A stretch of 64,000 nt of DNA from Flavobacterium sp. (lineage in GTDB: Bacteria > Bacteroidota > Bacteroidia > Flavobacteriales > Flavobacteriaceae). The stretch covers positions 186,001 through 250,000 of the forward strand of contig JAIXSK010000016.1 of assembly GCA_027484725.1 (NCBI GenBank), given 5' to 3'. Under the pieces are notes generated by a model, which was not told the DNA's origin, ran no database searches, and worked only from the letters and a program-made list of their open reading frames with translations. The position numbers were made by a program, and so were the translations under genes. Positions 17,038 through 26,171 of this stretch are shown here, one piece after another (position 1 is the first letter of the stretch; every line of letters begins with the position of its first letter).

Positions 17038-18045
17038 ATGAACTCTAAACCCTACATCATAGCCGAAATTGCTCAAGCACATGAGGGCAGTTTAGGACTT
17101 TTGCATTCCTATATTGATGCGGTTGCCCAAACCGGAGTACAAGCAATCAAGTTTCAAATGCATTTGGCCCAAGCTGAGAGTAGTATTCATGAACCGTTCA
17201 GAGTTAAATTTTCATATGAAGATGCCACCCGCTATGATTATTGGAAGCGCATGGAATTTAGCCTGGAGCAATGGAAAGAAATCAAAAAGCACTGTGACCA
17301 AGTAGGGCTAGATTTTATTTGTTCGCCTTTTAGCAATTGGGCGGTTGATTGGCTCGAAACCATTGGCGTTCACACCTATAAAATTGGCTCTGGCGAAGTC
17401 AATAATTTTTTGCTATTAGAGAAAATTTGCCAAACTGGTAAACCCATCATCATTTCATCAGGCATGAGTAACTGGGATGAACTCGATCAGACCGTAGCCT
17501 TTTTAAAAAGCAAACAAAGTTCTTTTTCTGTTTTGCAGTGTACCACAGCTTATCCAACCCAACCCGAGCAATACGGTTTGAATGTCCTACAAGAATTACG
17601 CACTCGATACCAAGTGCCTGTAGGATTCTCAGACCATTCCGCCAAAGTTTCAACGGCGGTGGCAGCTGTTGCTTTGGGGGCTGAAATTTTAGAATTTCAC
17701 GTGGTTTTTGACCGTTCCATGTTTGGTCCTGACGCCAAGGCATCCCTAACATTTCCTGAGACCAAGCAATTGGTAGATTCGGTCAATGATTTATACATAG
17801 CTCTAAATAATCCGGTGGTTAAAAGTCAAAATAAGCAGTTCGCTGAACTCAAATCGATTTTTGAAAAATCATTGGCCGTCAATAAAGATTTACCTTTGGG
17901 GCATATTTTGACCTTTGATGATTTAGAGAGTAAAAAACCCAAAGGGTATGGTATTTCAGCGGCCCATTTTCAAAAAGTCATCGGCAGAAAATTAACCGCT
18001 CACAAAGCTCAGTGGGATTTTTTGAATGAAGAAGATTTAGCATGA
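17038..18045 (+). CDS. neuB: Nonulosonic acid synthase, NeuB family
   Basis: 335 residues from ATG 17038. The TIM-barrel start is YIIAEIAQAHEGSLG, then VQAIKFQMH. The centre has YKIGSGEVNN, IISSGMSN, LQCTTAYP, VGFSDHS and ILEFHVVFDR. A C-terminal SAF (antifreeze-like) domain begins near residue 280. The enzyme condenses phosphoenolpyruvate with a six-carbon amino sugar to give a nine-carbon 2-keto-3-deoxy acid (sialic, legionaminic or pseudaminic type). The neighbouring hydrolysing 2-epimerase favours sialic or legionaminic acid over pseudaminic acid, which uses a different hydrolase. It overlaps neuC by four bases (ATGA). Confidence 0.93.
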   Translation: MNSKPYIIAEIAQAHEGSLGLLHSYIDAVAQTGVQAIKFQMHLAQAESSIHEPFRVKFSYEDATRYDYWKRMEFSLEQWKEIKKHCDQVGLDFICSPFSNWAVDWLETIGVHTYKIGSGEVNNFLLLEKICQTGKPIIISSGMSNWDELDQTVAFLKSKQSSFSVLQCTTAYPTQPEQYGLNVLQELRTRYQVPVGFSDHSAKVSTAVAAVALGAEILEFHVVFDRSMFGPDAKASLTFPETKQLVDSVNDLYIALNNPVVKSQNKQFAELKSIFEKSLAVNKDLPLGHILTFDDLESKKPKGYGISAAHFQKVIGRKLTAHKAQWDFLNEEDLA

Positions 18046-19202
18046 ATAATCCACGAAAAATAGCAGTCGTTATTACTGCACGGCCATCATATAGCAGAGT
18101 TAAAACCGTTTTGACGGCCATCCAAAAGCATCCGGAACTTGAATTACAACTCATAGTTGCCGCTTCTGCATTACTCGATCGTTACGGGAGTGCAGTGAAT
18201 TATATTGAAAAAGACGGATTTGAAATTGCCGCCAAAGTATTTAATGTGCTTGAAGGCGAAAATTTAACCGCTGCTGCCAAAACAACCGGTATCGGAATTT
18301 TAGAGTTGTCAACGGTTTTTGACAATCTACGACCAGACATTGTGGTTACGGTTGCCGATCGATTTGAAACCATGGCTACAGCAATATCGGCCTCATACAT
18401 GAATATTCCGCTGGCGCATATTCAGGGCGGTGAAGTTACCGGTAACATTGATGAAAAAGTGCGTCATGCCATTACTAAATTGGCTGATTATCATTTTGTT
18501 GCTTCAGAAAATGCCCGAAAAAGAGTAATTCTTTTAGGAGAAGATCCTCAAATGGTTTTCAATACAGGTTGCCCGTCTATTGATATCGCGCAACAAGTTG
18601 CCCAAAAAACTGAGCTGACTTTTGACCCTTATTCAAAATATGGGGGCGTGGGTTCGCAACCCGATTTGAGCAACGGATATATTGTAGTGATGCAGCATCC
18701 GGTAACCAATGAATATCAAGATTCCAGAAAACACATTGAAGCCACCCTTACAGCCATCCAACAAATCAATTTGCCTACGCTTTGGTTTTGGCCCAATGTT
18801 GATGCCGGAGCTGATGGAACATCCACCGGGATTCGCTCTTTTCGAGAGAAATACAAAATGGATAATGTTCATTTTTTTAAAAATATGGAAGGAGATGATT
18901 TTCTCAATTTGCTCTATTTTTCAAAATGCTTGGTCGGAAACTCAAGTGTTGGCATTCGCGAATGCGCCTATTTAGGGGTTCCTGTGGTTAACATTGGTTC
19001 AAGACAAAACCGACGTGATCGCGGAGAAAATGTTGTTGATGTATCTTATGATCAAACCCAAATTATTCAGGCAGTTACGGCTTTTTTGCATCAAAAAGAA
19101 AGAAAAAAATCAGAGGTATATGGCGGGGGCAATGCCGGAGAAAAAATAGCGCAATTGCTCAAAGACTTACCCTTGCAATTTCATAAAACCATTGCGTATT
19201 GA
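18042..19202 (+). CDS. neuC: Hydrolysing UDP-N-acetylhexosamine 2-epimerase, NeuC/LegG family
   Basis: 386 residues. Family motifs are AVVITARPSYSRVKTVL, VTVADRFETMATAISASYMNIPLAHIQGGEVTGNIDE split across residues about 105-145, and GNSSVGIRECAYLGVPVVNIGSRQ near 310-330. The enzyme hydrolyses the UDP-sugar and inverts C2, giving ManNAc or 2,4-diacetamido-6-deoxymannose for NeuB. A PglF-like dehydratase and PglE-like aminotransferase elsewhere in the locus make the legionaminic route possible, but sequence alone does not separate NeuC from LegG. It overlaps neuB by ATGA and neuA by TGATG. Confidence 0.92.
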   Translation: MNNPRKIAVVITARPSYSRVKTVLTAIQKHPELELQLIVAASALLDRYGSAVNYIEKDGFEIAAKVFNVLEGENLTAAAKTTGIGILELSTVFDNLRPDIVVTVADRFETMATAISASYMNIPLAHIQGGEVTGNIDEKVRHAITKLADYHFVASENARKRVILLGEDPQMVFNTGCPSIDIAQQVAQKTELTFDPYSKYGGVGSQPDLSNGYIVVMQHPVTNEYQDSRKHIEATLTAIQQINLPTLWFWPNVDAGADGTSTGIRSFREKYKMDNVHFFKNMEGDDFLNLLYFSKCLVGNSSVGIRECAYLGVPVVNIGSRQNRRDRGENVVDVSYDQTQIIQAVTAFLHQKERKKSEVYGGGNAGEKIAQLLKDLPLQFHKTIAY

Positions 19203-19897
19203 TGAGGATTTTAGGTTTAATTCCGGCCCGCGGCGGATCAAAAGGGGTGCCCAGAAAAAACATCAAACTCTTGGGCAACAAACCTTTAATTGAATATACG
19301 ATAGACTCGGCCCGGCAAGCGCATTTGCTCAGCGATGTTGTGGTTTCAACAGATGATGATGAGATTGCTTTGGCTGCTGAGGTAGCGGGTTGCAAACCGC
19401 CTTTTCTAAGACCTGCTAATTTGGCGCAGGATACTTCGAGCTCTTTAGAAGTGGTACAACATGCCATTGCTTTTTTTGAGGCGCAAAATATTTTTTTTGA
19501 TGCGGTTTGTTTGTTGCAGCCTACAAGTCCGTTTCGCGAAAAAAATGCCATCAATACAGCCATTGAAAAATTTATTTCTTCGCAAGCAGACAGCTTAGTG
19601 AGTGTTTTGCCGATTCCGCATGAATACAATCCCCATTGGGCTTTTGAACCTAAATCAGACGGATTATTGAAAATTGCTACCGGTGAAAAAAACATCATCA
19701 GCAGAAGACAAGAATTGCCCGTGGCTTATCATCGAGATGGCTCTATTTACATCACCTTAACTTCTGTTGTAAAAAATGGAAGCTTGTACGGTGATTCTAT
19801 TGCGTTTATTGAAAGTAATCCGCAACTTCATGTCAATATTGACACCTTGAACGATTGGTATGCTGCCGAAAAAATACTCACTAAAATTCAGTTGTAA
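19202..19897 (+). CDS. neuA: CMP-nonulosonate cytidylyltransferase, NeuA family
   Basis: 231 residues from the ATG at 19202, which overlaps the neuC stop (TGATG); a TTG codon just before it is ignored. The start LGLIPARGGSKGVPRKNIKL is the CTP-binding loop of the family, and LLQPTSPFR and VAYHRDGSIYIT are also typical. It activates the nine-carbon acid as the CMP-sugar used by a transferase. The stop codon directly abuts the next ATG. Confidence 0.93.
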   Translation: MRILGLIPARGGSKGVPRKNIKLLGNKPLIEYTIDSARQAHLLSDVVVSTDDDEIALAAEVAGCKPPFLRPANLAQDTSSSLEVVQHAIAFFEAQNIFFDAVCLLQPTSPFREKNAINTAIEKFISSQADSLVSVLPIPHEYNPHWAFEPKSDGLLKIATGEKNIISRRQELPVAYHRDGSIYITLTSVVKNGSLYGDSIAFIESNPQLHVNIDTLNDWYAAEKILTKIQL

Positions 19898-21592
19898 ATG
19901 TGTGGAATAGCGGGTATAGTAGGGCCTAAGGCTACTCAAGAAAATATTTTACCCATGTTGGAAACCCAAAAATACCGCGGACCCGATTTTGCGGATTTTT
20001 ATTGTGAAACCAACAAAATAGCTTTGGGTCATAACCGACTGAGCATTATTGATTTGTCAAGCAATGCTCATCAGCCATTTACCAGTGATTGTGGGAATTT
20101 TGTATTGGTTTTTAACGGCGAAATTTACAACTACATTGAGCTCAGAAATGAACTGCGTTTTCAGTTTAATTTTACTACACAATCTGATACCGAAGTACTT
20201 TTGAACGCATATAAAGCTTGGGGTGAAGATTGTCTGAGCAAGCTCAACGGCATGTTTTCATTTGCGCTTTGGGACAAAAAACAGCAAAAACTCTTTGCGG
20301 CTCGTGACCGATTTGGTGTCAAACCTTTTTACTATTTTGTAGACCAAGAGCATTTTTATTTTGCATCAGAAATCAATACTCTTTTTGCCGCCGGGATCAC
20401 AAAAACAGCAAATGAAAAAGTTTGGCTGGGCTACTTTTTACAAGGGGATTACGGTTTGCCAACTGAAACTTTTTGGAAAGATATAGCACAACTACCCGGA
20501 GGTCATTTTTTAACTTATGCGGCCGGAAATATAAATGTTCGTCGATGGTATTTCTTTGAAAACAAAGTTCATTTGTGGCGGAATCAAACCCAAAAAGAGG
20601 AACAAGAGTACATTACACAACTGCTTTTAAAAGCCGTGAATTTGCGCTTCAGAGCTGATGTGCCTGTTGGTTTTAATTTGAGCGGCGGGCTAGATTCGAG
20701 TATTTTATTGGCTTTAATTGACCAACAAAACATAGACAAATCAACCATTGAAGGCTTTACTTTTGTGACCCATGACGAACGATATGACGAACTCAAATGG
20801 GTACAAGATATGCTGGCCCAACGTCCGTATGACTTAAATATTTGCCTGCTTCAAGCCACAGAAGTCCCTGAGTTATCGCTCAAATTGGCACAACATCAGG
20901 CAGAACCCTATGGCGGAATTCCCACCCTTGCTTATTCAAAAATATTTCAATTGGCCGGTCAAAAAGGCATCAAAGTATTGCTGGACGGACAAGGTTCAGA
21001 TGAAGCATGGGCCGGTTATGATTATTATACCCATCAAAGCAATAGCAATATTCAAGGCGTAACTCAATCGCCTTTTAGACCGGAAGTTTTGGATGCTGAT
21101 TTTGCTCAAAAACACATCAAAACCAATTACCCAAAGCCTTTTGCCGACGACTTGTTGAATCTTCAGTACCGCGATTTGTTTTATACCAAAATTCCTCGCG
21201 CCTTGCGTTTTAACGACCGAGTTTCAATGCTGTACGGAACTGAATTGCGCGAACCTTTTTTAGATTATGAGTTGGTTGAGTATGTATTTAGCAGACCAGT
21301 TGATTTGAAAATCAAAAGCGGAGTTCAGAAGTGGATGCTCCGAAAAATTGCCGAACGATTTTTACAAAAAGAACTCGTTCTAGCACCTAAGCGACCCCTG
21401 CAAACCCCTCAGCGCGAGTGGCTTTCAGAAGATTTGAAAGAATGGGTGCGGTCAGAGGTTGAAAAATTATATGCCCACAGTTGGTTTGATCAGAACGCTT
21501 TGCGAGATGAACTGAATTTGTTTTTTTCAGGCAATCATCAAAGTAGTTTTCATATTTGGCAATGGATCAGTGCCGCGCAAATTTTACGATAA
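19898..21592 (+). CDS. asnB: Glutamine-dependent asparagine synthase-like amidotransferase
   Basis: 564 residues. An N-terminal class II glutaminase domain (MCGIAGIVG, nucleophile Cys2) is followed by a C-terminal synthetase domain with the ATP PP-loop SGGLDSS at 262-268. Its start follows the neuA stop with no gap, so it belongs to the nonulosonate operon. AsnB-like proteins in glycan loci (for example WbpS in Pseudomonas) are thought to amidate sugar carboxylates. Here the carboxylate could be the nonulosonic acid or a uronic acid. A plain asparagine-synthetase role is the alternative. Confidence 0.88.
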   Translation: MCGIAGIVGPKATQENILPMLETQKYRGPDFADFYCETNKIALGHNRLSIIDLSSNAHQPFTSDCGNFVLVFNGEIYNYIELRNELRFQFNFTTQSDTEVLLNAYKAWGEDCLSKLNGMFSFALWDKKQQKLFAARDRFGVKPFYYFVDQEHFYFASEINTLFAAGITKTANEKVWLGYFLQGDYGLPTETFWKDIAQLPGGHFLTYAAGNINVRRWYFFENKVHLWRNQTQKEEQEYITQLLLKAVNLRFRADVPVGFNLSGGLDSSILLALIDQQNIDKSTIEGFTFVTHDERYDELKWVQDMLAQRPYDLNICLLQATEVPELSLKLAQHQAEPYGGIPTLAYSKIFQLAGQKGIKVLLDGQGSDEAWAGYDYYTHQSNSNIQGVTQSPFRPEVLDADFAQKHIKTNYPKPFADDLLNLQYRDLFYTKIPRALRFNDRVSMLYGTELREPFLDYELVEYVFSRPVDLKIKSGVQKWMLRKIAERFLQKELVLAPKRPLQTPQREWLSEDLKEWVRSEVEKLYAHSWFDQNALRDELNLFFSGNHQSSFHIWQWISAAQILR

Positions 21593-21593
21593 G

Positions 21594-21630
21594 TTTTCAA
21601 ATATTCAATTCTGGAATTTGAAAATTTTTT
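21594..21630 (+). terminator. Rho-independent terminator of the nonulosonate operon
   Basis: Nine-base-pair inverted repeat (TTTTCAAAT at 21594-21602, ATTTGAAAA at 21616-21624), 13-base loop, followed by six T. It begins one base after the asnB-like stop. The stem is AT-rich and so not strong. Confidence 0.6.
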
Positions 21631-22034
21631 ATGGCTTTTGGTTATTTTAAACTTGTTTTGCGATGTAAATCAATAAAAAGCAAAATGCGGATATTAAGAT
21701 AATGACAGCTTGACATCAAATTTCTTCGCATCAAAGATGAAGCACCCCAATGGACATCATCTGTATCTGATACTTTTATTTATCTTAAACCTAAATGTAT
21801 AGTCATTCAAATTTATGCTGATTTCAATATTAAAGCCTATTTATCACAATTTTGAAAAAGTGTAATGGCTGCATTTTAATTTGATTAGTACCATGAGCAT
21901 CCATGATTTTTTTCAGTAAAAATACGTTGTCAATTTAGAATTTGAAGCAATGGTCAAATAACAAATTTTGGCTGTATTTGTTTTCGTATTAACTCTAAAA
22001 TAGAGATATTTGGGGCTTGAATTGAAGAGCTCGC
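21631..22034. other. Intergenic AT-rich stretch without recognised gene
   Basis: About 400 bases between the operon terminator and the next gene, AT-rich, with stop codons in all frames and no convincing short gene. The only structured element noticed is a weak promoter box near its right end. Confidence 0.5.
22005..22012 (+). promoter_or_regulatory. Possible -7 promoter box
   Basis: GATATTTG, seven of eight matches to TAnnTTTG, 22 bases ahead of the ATG at 22035. No -33 at the normal distance. Confidence 0.35.
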
Positions 22035-23435
22035 ATGCAAAACCCAAAAATATTCATACTACTACCGGATGGTGTAGGTTTAAGAAATTTTTCCTTTACA
22101 AACTTTCATAGAATCGGCATTCAAAAAGAATTTGATATTACTTTTTGGAACAATACTCCGTTTGATTTAAGCAGTTTGGGCTTCAGAGAAATTCGCTTTT
22201 TGAATCCGAAAACGCATCCATTAACTGATTTATTGAAAAATGCTGAAACGCAAATCGAGCTAAATCTCAATGTCAAAAGAGCTAAAGACCCTATTTACAA
22301 TCATTATCGGTTTCCGTTTGTTCATAAGAATGTAAAAGCAGTGCTCAAAACTCTCTTTATTAAGGGCCTGATTTTTTTGCATAATTCAGAAAAGGGCTTG
22401 GTCAAGATCAAAGAGAAAATAGCCAGATGTGAGCGTAAAACGAGTTTCTATAAAGATAGTTTAGCTACCCTTCAACAAGAAAAACCGGATTTTGTTTTTT
22501 GTACTAATCAGCGAATAATGCTGGCAGTTGCTCCATTGTTGGCAGCTCAAGATTTAGGAATACCTACGGCTACTTTTATTTTTTCATGGGATAATTTACC
22601 CAAAGGAACCAAAATCATAGAAACGGATTACTATTTTGTTTGGAGTGAGCACATGAAAAATGAATTGTTGTACTATTACCCTTATTTATCTGAAAGCCAA
22701 ATAATTGTTACAGGAACGCCGCAGTTTGAGCCTCATTTTGATACCAATTACCTGATGTCTAAAGAAGACTTTTTTTTGAAGTATAACCTGGATTTTCAAA
22801 AAAAATATCTTTGTTTTTCGGGCGATGATATTACGACTTCTCCTCATGATGCTACTTATCTGGATGATATGGCCAAAGCTGTGAAAAAGCTCAATGAAAA
22901 AGGATATAATTTGGGGATTATTTTTAGAAGATGTCCCGTAGATTTTTCAGATCGATTTGATGAAGTACTTTCAAAATACAGAGACCTAATCACGCCTATT
23001 GACCCCATCTGGAAAAAAATGGGAGAAACTTGGAACTCTATTTTGCCCACGCAAGAAGATATGGTTTTGCAAATGAATACCATAAAGCACACTGAATTGG
23101 TAATCAATTTAGGATCTTCAATGGTATTTGATTATGCCAATTTTGACAAGCCTTGCGGTTACATAAATTATGAAGTAAACAACGCGGCTACAAAAAATTG
23201 GTCTGTGCACAACATTTATAAGTTTATACATTTCAGATCAATGCCTAATGATGATGCCGTTTTTTGGATCAATGACCCTGAAAGTATAGAGATTTTTATA
23301 GAAAAAACACTTAGCAATAACAGCAGTTCTACGGTTGCCAATGCCAAATTATGGTTTGAAAAAATCAATCAGCATCCACCAACTTTGGCATCAGAACGCA
23401 TTTGGACAGCAATTGAAAAGTTAACAAATAACTAA
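22035..23435 (+). CDS. Putative GT-B type glycosyltransferase of polysaccharide locus
   Basis: 466 residues, no signal peptide. I do not recognise a named family with certainty. The layout (an N-terminal half with FILLPDGVGLRNF; a middle FIFSWDNLPKGTKIIETDYYF; then VWSEHMKNELLYYYP, IIVTGTPQFEPHF, and C-terminal VINLGSSMVFDYANFDKPCGYINYE) resembles GT-B surface-carbohydrate transferases and CDP-glycerol transferase-like proteins. The C-terminal segment looks like a nucleotide-sugar site. It overlaps the following acetyltransferase gene (TAATG), so the two may act on the same unit. Confidence 0.6.
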   Translation: MQNPKIFILLPDGVGLRNFSFTNFHRIGIQKEFDITFWNNTPFDLSSLGFREIRFLNPKTHPLTDLLKNAETQIELNLNVKRAKDPIYNHYRFPFVHKNVKAVLKTLFIKGLIFLHNSEKGLVKIKEKIARCERKTSFYKDSLATLQQEKPDFVFCTNQRIMLAVAPLLAAQDLGIPTATFIFSWDNLPKGTKIIETDYYFVWSEHMKNELLYYYPYLSESQIIVTGTPQFEPHFDTNYLMSKEDFFLKYNLDFQKKYLCFSGDDITTSPHDATYLDDMAKAVKKLNEKGYNLGIIFRRCPVDFSDRFDEVLSKYRDLITPIDPIWKKMGETWNSILPTQEDMVLQMNTIKHTELVINLGSSMVFDYANFDKPCGYINYEVNNAATKNWSVHNIYKFIHFRSMPNDDAVFWINDPESIEIFIEKTLSNNSSSTVANAKLWFEKINQHPPTLASERIWTAIEKLTNN

Positions 23436-23995
23436 TGGTTCAACAACTGATTCTTTCTGATTTCAAGCGTTATGGAATTTCCAAAATTTCTGTTGGGGTT
23501 TTGTTTGCTGTTTTTTATTTGAAACCCATTCCGGGTTTGAAGTTCATGACTATTTTTAGATTGCTGCAGTACTTCCGTCGAAAAAATCGCTTACTATTTT
23601 ATTTGTTCTTTGTTTGGTATCGGCATTTAAAAGTAAAATATGGTTTTGATATTTCGTATCGAACTCAAATCGGGAAAGGTTTCTATATAGGCCATTTTGG
23701 CGGCATAGTGATTCATGGTGACAGCATCATTGGCGAAAACTGTAACATCTCACAGGGAATCACCATTGGCGTGAGTAATCACGGAAAAAATACAGGTGTT
23801 CCAACCATTGGGAATGAGGTTTTTATAGGGCCCAATGCCGGAGTTTTCGGAAAGATTACCATCGGTAATAAAGTGACCATCGGAGCCAATTCTGTGGTCA
23901 CGGATGATATTCCGGACAATCAAACGGTACGATCTTCTGCAAGTGTTGTTATTGTTAAAGATTTATCGAGTTATTACATTCAAAACAAAGCCTAA
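23435..23995 (+). CDS. Hexapeptide-repeat acetyltransferase, serine acetyltransferase-like
   Basis: 186 residues. After about 75 residues with a basic, aromatic N-terminus, a left-handed beta-helix follows with hexapeptide repeats (IGKGFYIGHFGGIVIHGDS, IGENCNISQGITIG, IGNEVFIGPNAGVFG, IGNKVTIGANSVV). It is CysE-like but lacks the long CysE N-terminal domain, so in this locus it more likely O- or N-acetylates a sugar with acetyl-CoA. A PglD-like role in making a 2,4-diacetamido sugar is possible but unproven. Coupled by TAATG to the gene before. Confidence 0.82.
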   Translation: MVQQLILSDFKRYGISKISVGVLFAVFYLKPIPGLKFMTIFRLLQYFRRKNRLLFYLFFVWYRHLKVKYGFDISYRTQIGKGFYIGHFGGIVIHGDSIIGENCNISQGITIGVSNHGKNTGVPTIGNEVFIGPNAGVFGKITIGNKVTIGANSVVTDDIPDNQTVRSSASVVIVKDLSSYYIQNKA

Positions 23996-24016
23996 TCATA
24001 TTTAATACAAAGATTT

Positions 24017-25000
24017 ATGTCTTACCAATCTTTATTGCCCTTAATTCAAAAAACAGGTAGTGCTCTGTCTCCAGAACAGTTTCAGGAGCGCATCAATATA
24101 GTGTTTCATAATTTTGAAGCCAAACATTACGATGCCATGCACAGCGACATGTGGGGAAGTTTGCAGGAGCAAATTAATTTATTGGTAGATGATTTACTGA
24201 ACTATAAAAAGCCTGAATCCAAAGAATTGAAATTATTGGACATTGGTTGCGGTACCGGATTAAGTACCCAAATTTTATTACATTCTCAATTAGGAGCATA
24301 CATCAGTGAATTAACCTTGTTAGATACTTCACCGGTGATGTTGCAACATGCAGCGGTCAAAGCCAAAACCTGGGGAAAAAAGTTTCACACCATCAATGGT
24401 TATTTAGCAGACGCACAAGAACAGTTTGATGTGATTATTATTAGTTCAGTTTTGCACCATATTCCTGATTTAGAAGCTTTTTTGAAACAAGTTGATCAAA
24501 CTTTGCGATCCGGCGGAATACTCATTCACATTCAGGATCCAAACGGAGATTATATCAATTCTGAAACCTATTTACAACGCAAAAATGAGTACGAAAAAGT
24601 CCTTTCGGTTTTGCCCCAAAAAAGAAAGTTGACAGATTTTATTCCTAAACCTTTACTCAAATTCATCAAACGATTGTTGGGTCGTAAAGATTATATTGAT
24701 CACATCAACGATCAATTGTTGGCCGAAAAAACCATCAAAAGGCGAATGACTTCAGATGAAATATGGAGTGTCACGGATATTCATGTTGAAACCAAAAATG
24801 ATACGTTAAACAAAGGAATTTCGCTTCGATTTTTACAAAATCAATTGCCGAATTTTACATTGATAAAAATGAGGTCGTATGGTTTTTATGGTTTCCTAAA
24901 AAGTGATTTAAAAGGCGATTACGCTGAGAAAGAGAGTCGTTTTATTGCTGAAAACCAACTTGATGGGCGCAATATTGCGGCGGTTTGGATGAAAAAATAA
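24017..25000 (+). CDS. Class I SAM-dependent methyltransferase
   Basis: 327 residues. Methyltransferase motif I is LLDIGCGTGLSTQ (about residues 74-86), then LTLLDTSPVML, then VIIISSVLHHIPDLEAF, and GGILIHIQDPNGD after the sheet. An additional C-terminal part (about 195-327) is of unknown role. The target is unknown; the setting suggests a glycan or a lipid-linked intermediate. It ends four bases before the next gene. Confidence 0.82.
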   Translation: MSYQSLLPLIQKTGSALSPEQFQERINIVFHNFEAKHYDAMHSDMWGSLQEQINLLVDDLLNYKKPESKELKLLDIGCGTGLSTQILLHSQLGAYISELTLLDTSPVMLQHAAVKAKTWGKKFHTINGYLADAQEQFDVIIISSVLHHIPDLEAFLKQVDQTLRSGGILIHIQDPNGDYINSETYLQRKNEYEKVLSVLPQKRKLTDFIPKPLLKFIKRLLGRKDYIDHINDQLLAEKTIKRRMTSDEIWSVTDIHVETKNDTLNKGISLRFLQNQLPNFTLIKMRSYGFYGFLKSDLKGDYAEKESRFIAENQLDGRNIAAVWMKK

Positions 25001-25004
25001 AGGG

Positions 25005-26171
25005 ATGAAAATAGCATTTCTGACTTCAGAATATCCGCATCCCAAAACGAGCTTTGCGGCTGGAATTGGCACCAGTATTCTCAATTTGAGTTTGGGTTTA
25101 CAACAACTCGGACATGAAGTAGTGGTGGTTTTGTATGGTCAGGATCAGGATGAAACTTTTACCGAAAAAGGTATTACCTTCTACAAAATCAAAAATGTCA
25201 AATTCAAGGGTTTATCTTGGTGGTTGACCCAAATGAAAATCCAGAAGCTCATTCGACATTTGGTTGATTCGGGTAAAATTGATTTGGTAGAAGCGGCTGA
25301 TTGGACCGGTATGAGCGCTAACCTAAAATTAAACTGTCCGCTGGTTATAAAACTGCATGGTTCGGACACCTATTTTTGTCATTTAGATGCTCGGCCGGTT
25401 AAAAAAGTCAATTTCAACAGAGAAAAACAGGCACTTATGACGGCTGATGCTTGGTCATCGGTGAGTGAATATGTGGCAAGAATTACCCAGAAACTATTTG
25501 GTTTTGAACAAGATTTTCAAGTAATTCCCAATGGGATTGACCTTGATAAATTCTCTGTTCATCAGACCCTGAATCCGGAAAAACCGCAGACCATTTTGTA
25601 TTTCGGAACCTTAATCCGCAAAAAAGGATTGTTAGAATTGCCGTTGATTTTCAACCAAGTTTACAAGCAAAATCCCAAGGCTCAGTTGGTTTTGATTGGT
25701 CGAGACACATCAGATATCAAGACGCAAAATGCATCAACATGGCAGATGATGCAAAGTTTATTTGATGCTGACGCCCGGGCTCATGTGATGTATCTTGGAA
25801 GCGTTTCATACGATGAAATTAAAACCCATATTGAGTCTGCGTCGGTATGTGTGTTTCCTACTTTTGCTGAAGCATTGCCCGTTTCATGGTTAGAAGCCAT
25901 GGCTTTGCAAAAGGCAGTAGTGGCATCAAACATAGGTTGGGCTCATGAAATTATAGAAGATGGTTTAGACGGATTTCTGGTATCTCCAAAAGAGCACATA
26001 ACCTATGCTCATAGAATAAACAACTTGCTCGCCAATGATGCCTTGCGGTTTCAAATGGGGCAAAATGCCAGAGAAAAAGTCATAAAAAAGTTTTCTAAAG
26101 AAGTCATAGCACAAAAAAATGCAGACTTTTATCAGCAAATATTGACCCATTACAAATTAAAAAAATCATGA
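25005..26171 (+). CDS. Glycosyltransferase family 4 (GT-B)
   Basis: 388 residues. It starts MKIAFLTSEYPHPKTSFAAGIGTSI with the glycine-rich acceptor loop typical of GT4. The donor domain has ILYFGTLIRKKGLLELP, LVLIGRDTSD, and the nucleotide-sugar site PTFAEALPVSWLEAMALQKAVVAS. It adds a sugar to the cytoplasmic lipid-linked glycan. Overlaps the next gene by four bases (ATGA). Confidence 0.9.
   Translation: MKIAFLTSEYPHPKTSFAAGIGTSILNLSLGLQQLGHEVVVVLYGQDQDETFTEKGITFYKIKNVKFKGLSWWLTQMKIQKLIRHLVDSGKIDLVEAADWTGMSANLKLNCPLVIKLHGSDTYFCHLDARPVKKVNFNREKQALMTADAWSSVSEYVARITQKLFGFEQDFQVIPNGIDLDKFSVHQTLNPEKPQTILYFGTLIRKKGLLELPLIFNQVYKQNPKAQLVLIGRDTSDIKTQNASTWQMMQSLFDADARAHVMYLGSVSYDEIKTHIESASVCVFPTFAEALPVSWLEAMALQKAVVASNIGWAHEIIEDGLDGFLVSPKEHITYAHRINNLLANDALRFQMGQNAREKVIKKFSKEVIAQKNADFYQQILTHYKLKKS

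Noticed and set aside
17450..17752. 100-codon minus-strand frame inside neuB
   Set aside because: It lies wholly inside a well-supported gene and has no recognisable family or start context.
19159..19698. 179-codon minus-strand frame across neuC and neuA
   Set aside because: It covers the well-conserved CTP-binding start of NeuA on the other strand and shows no family motif of its own.
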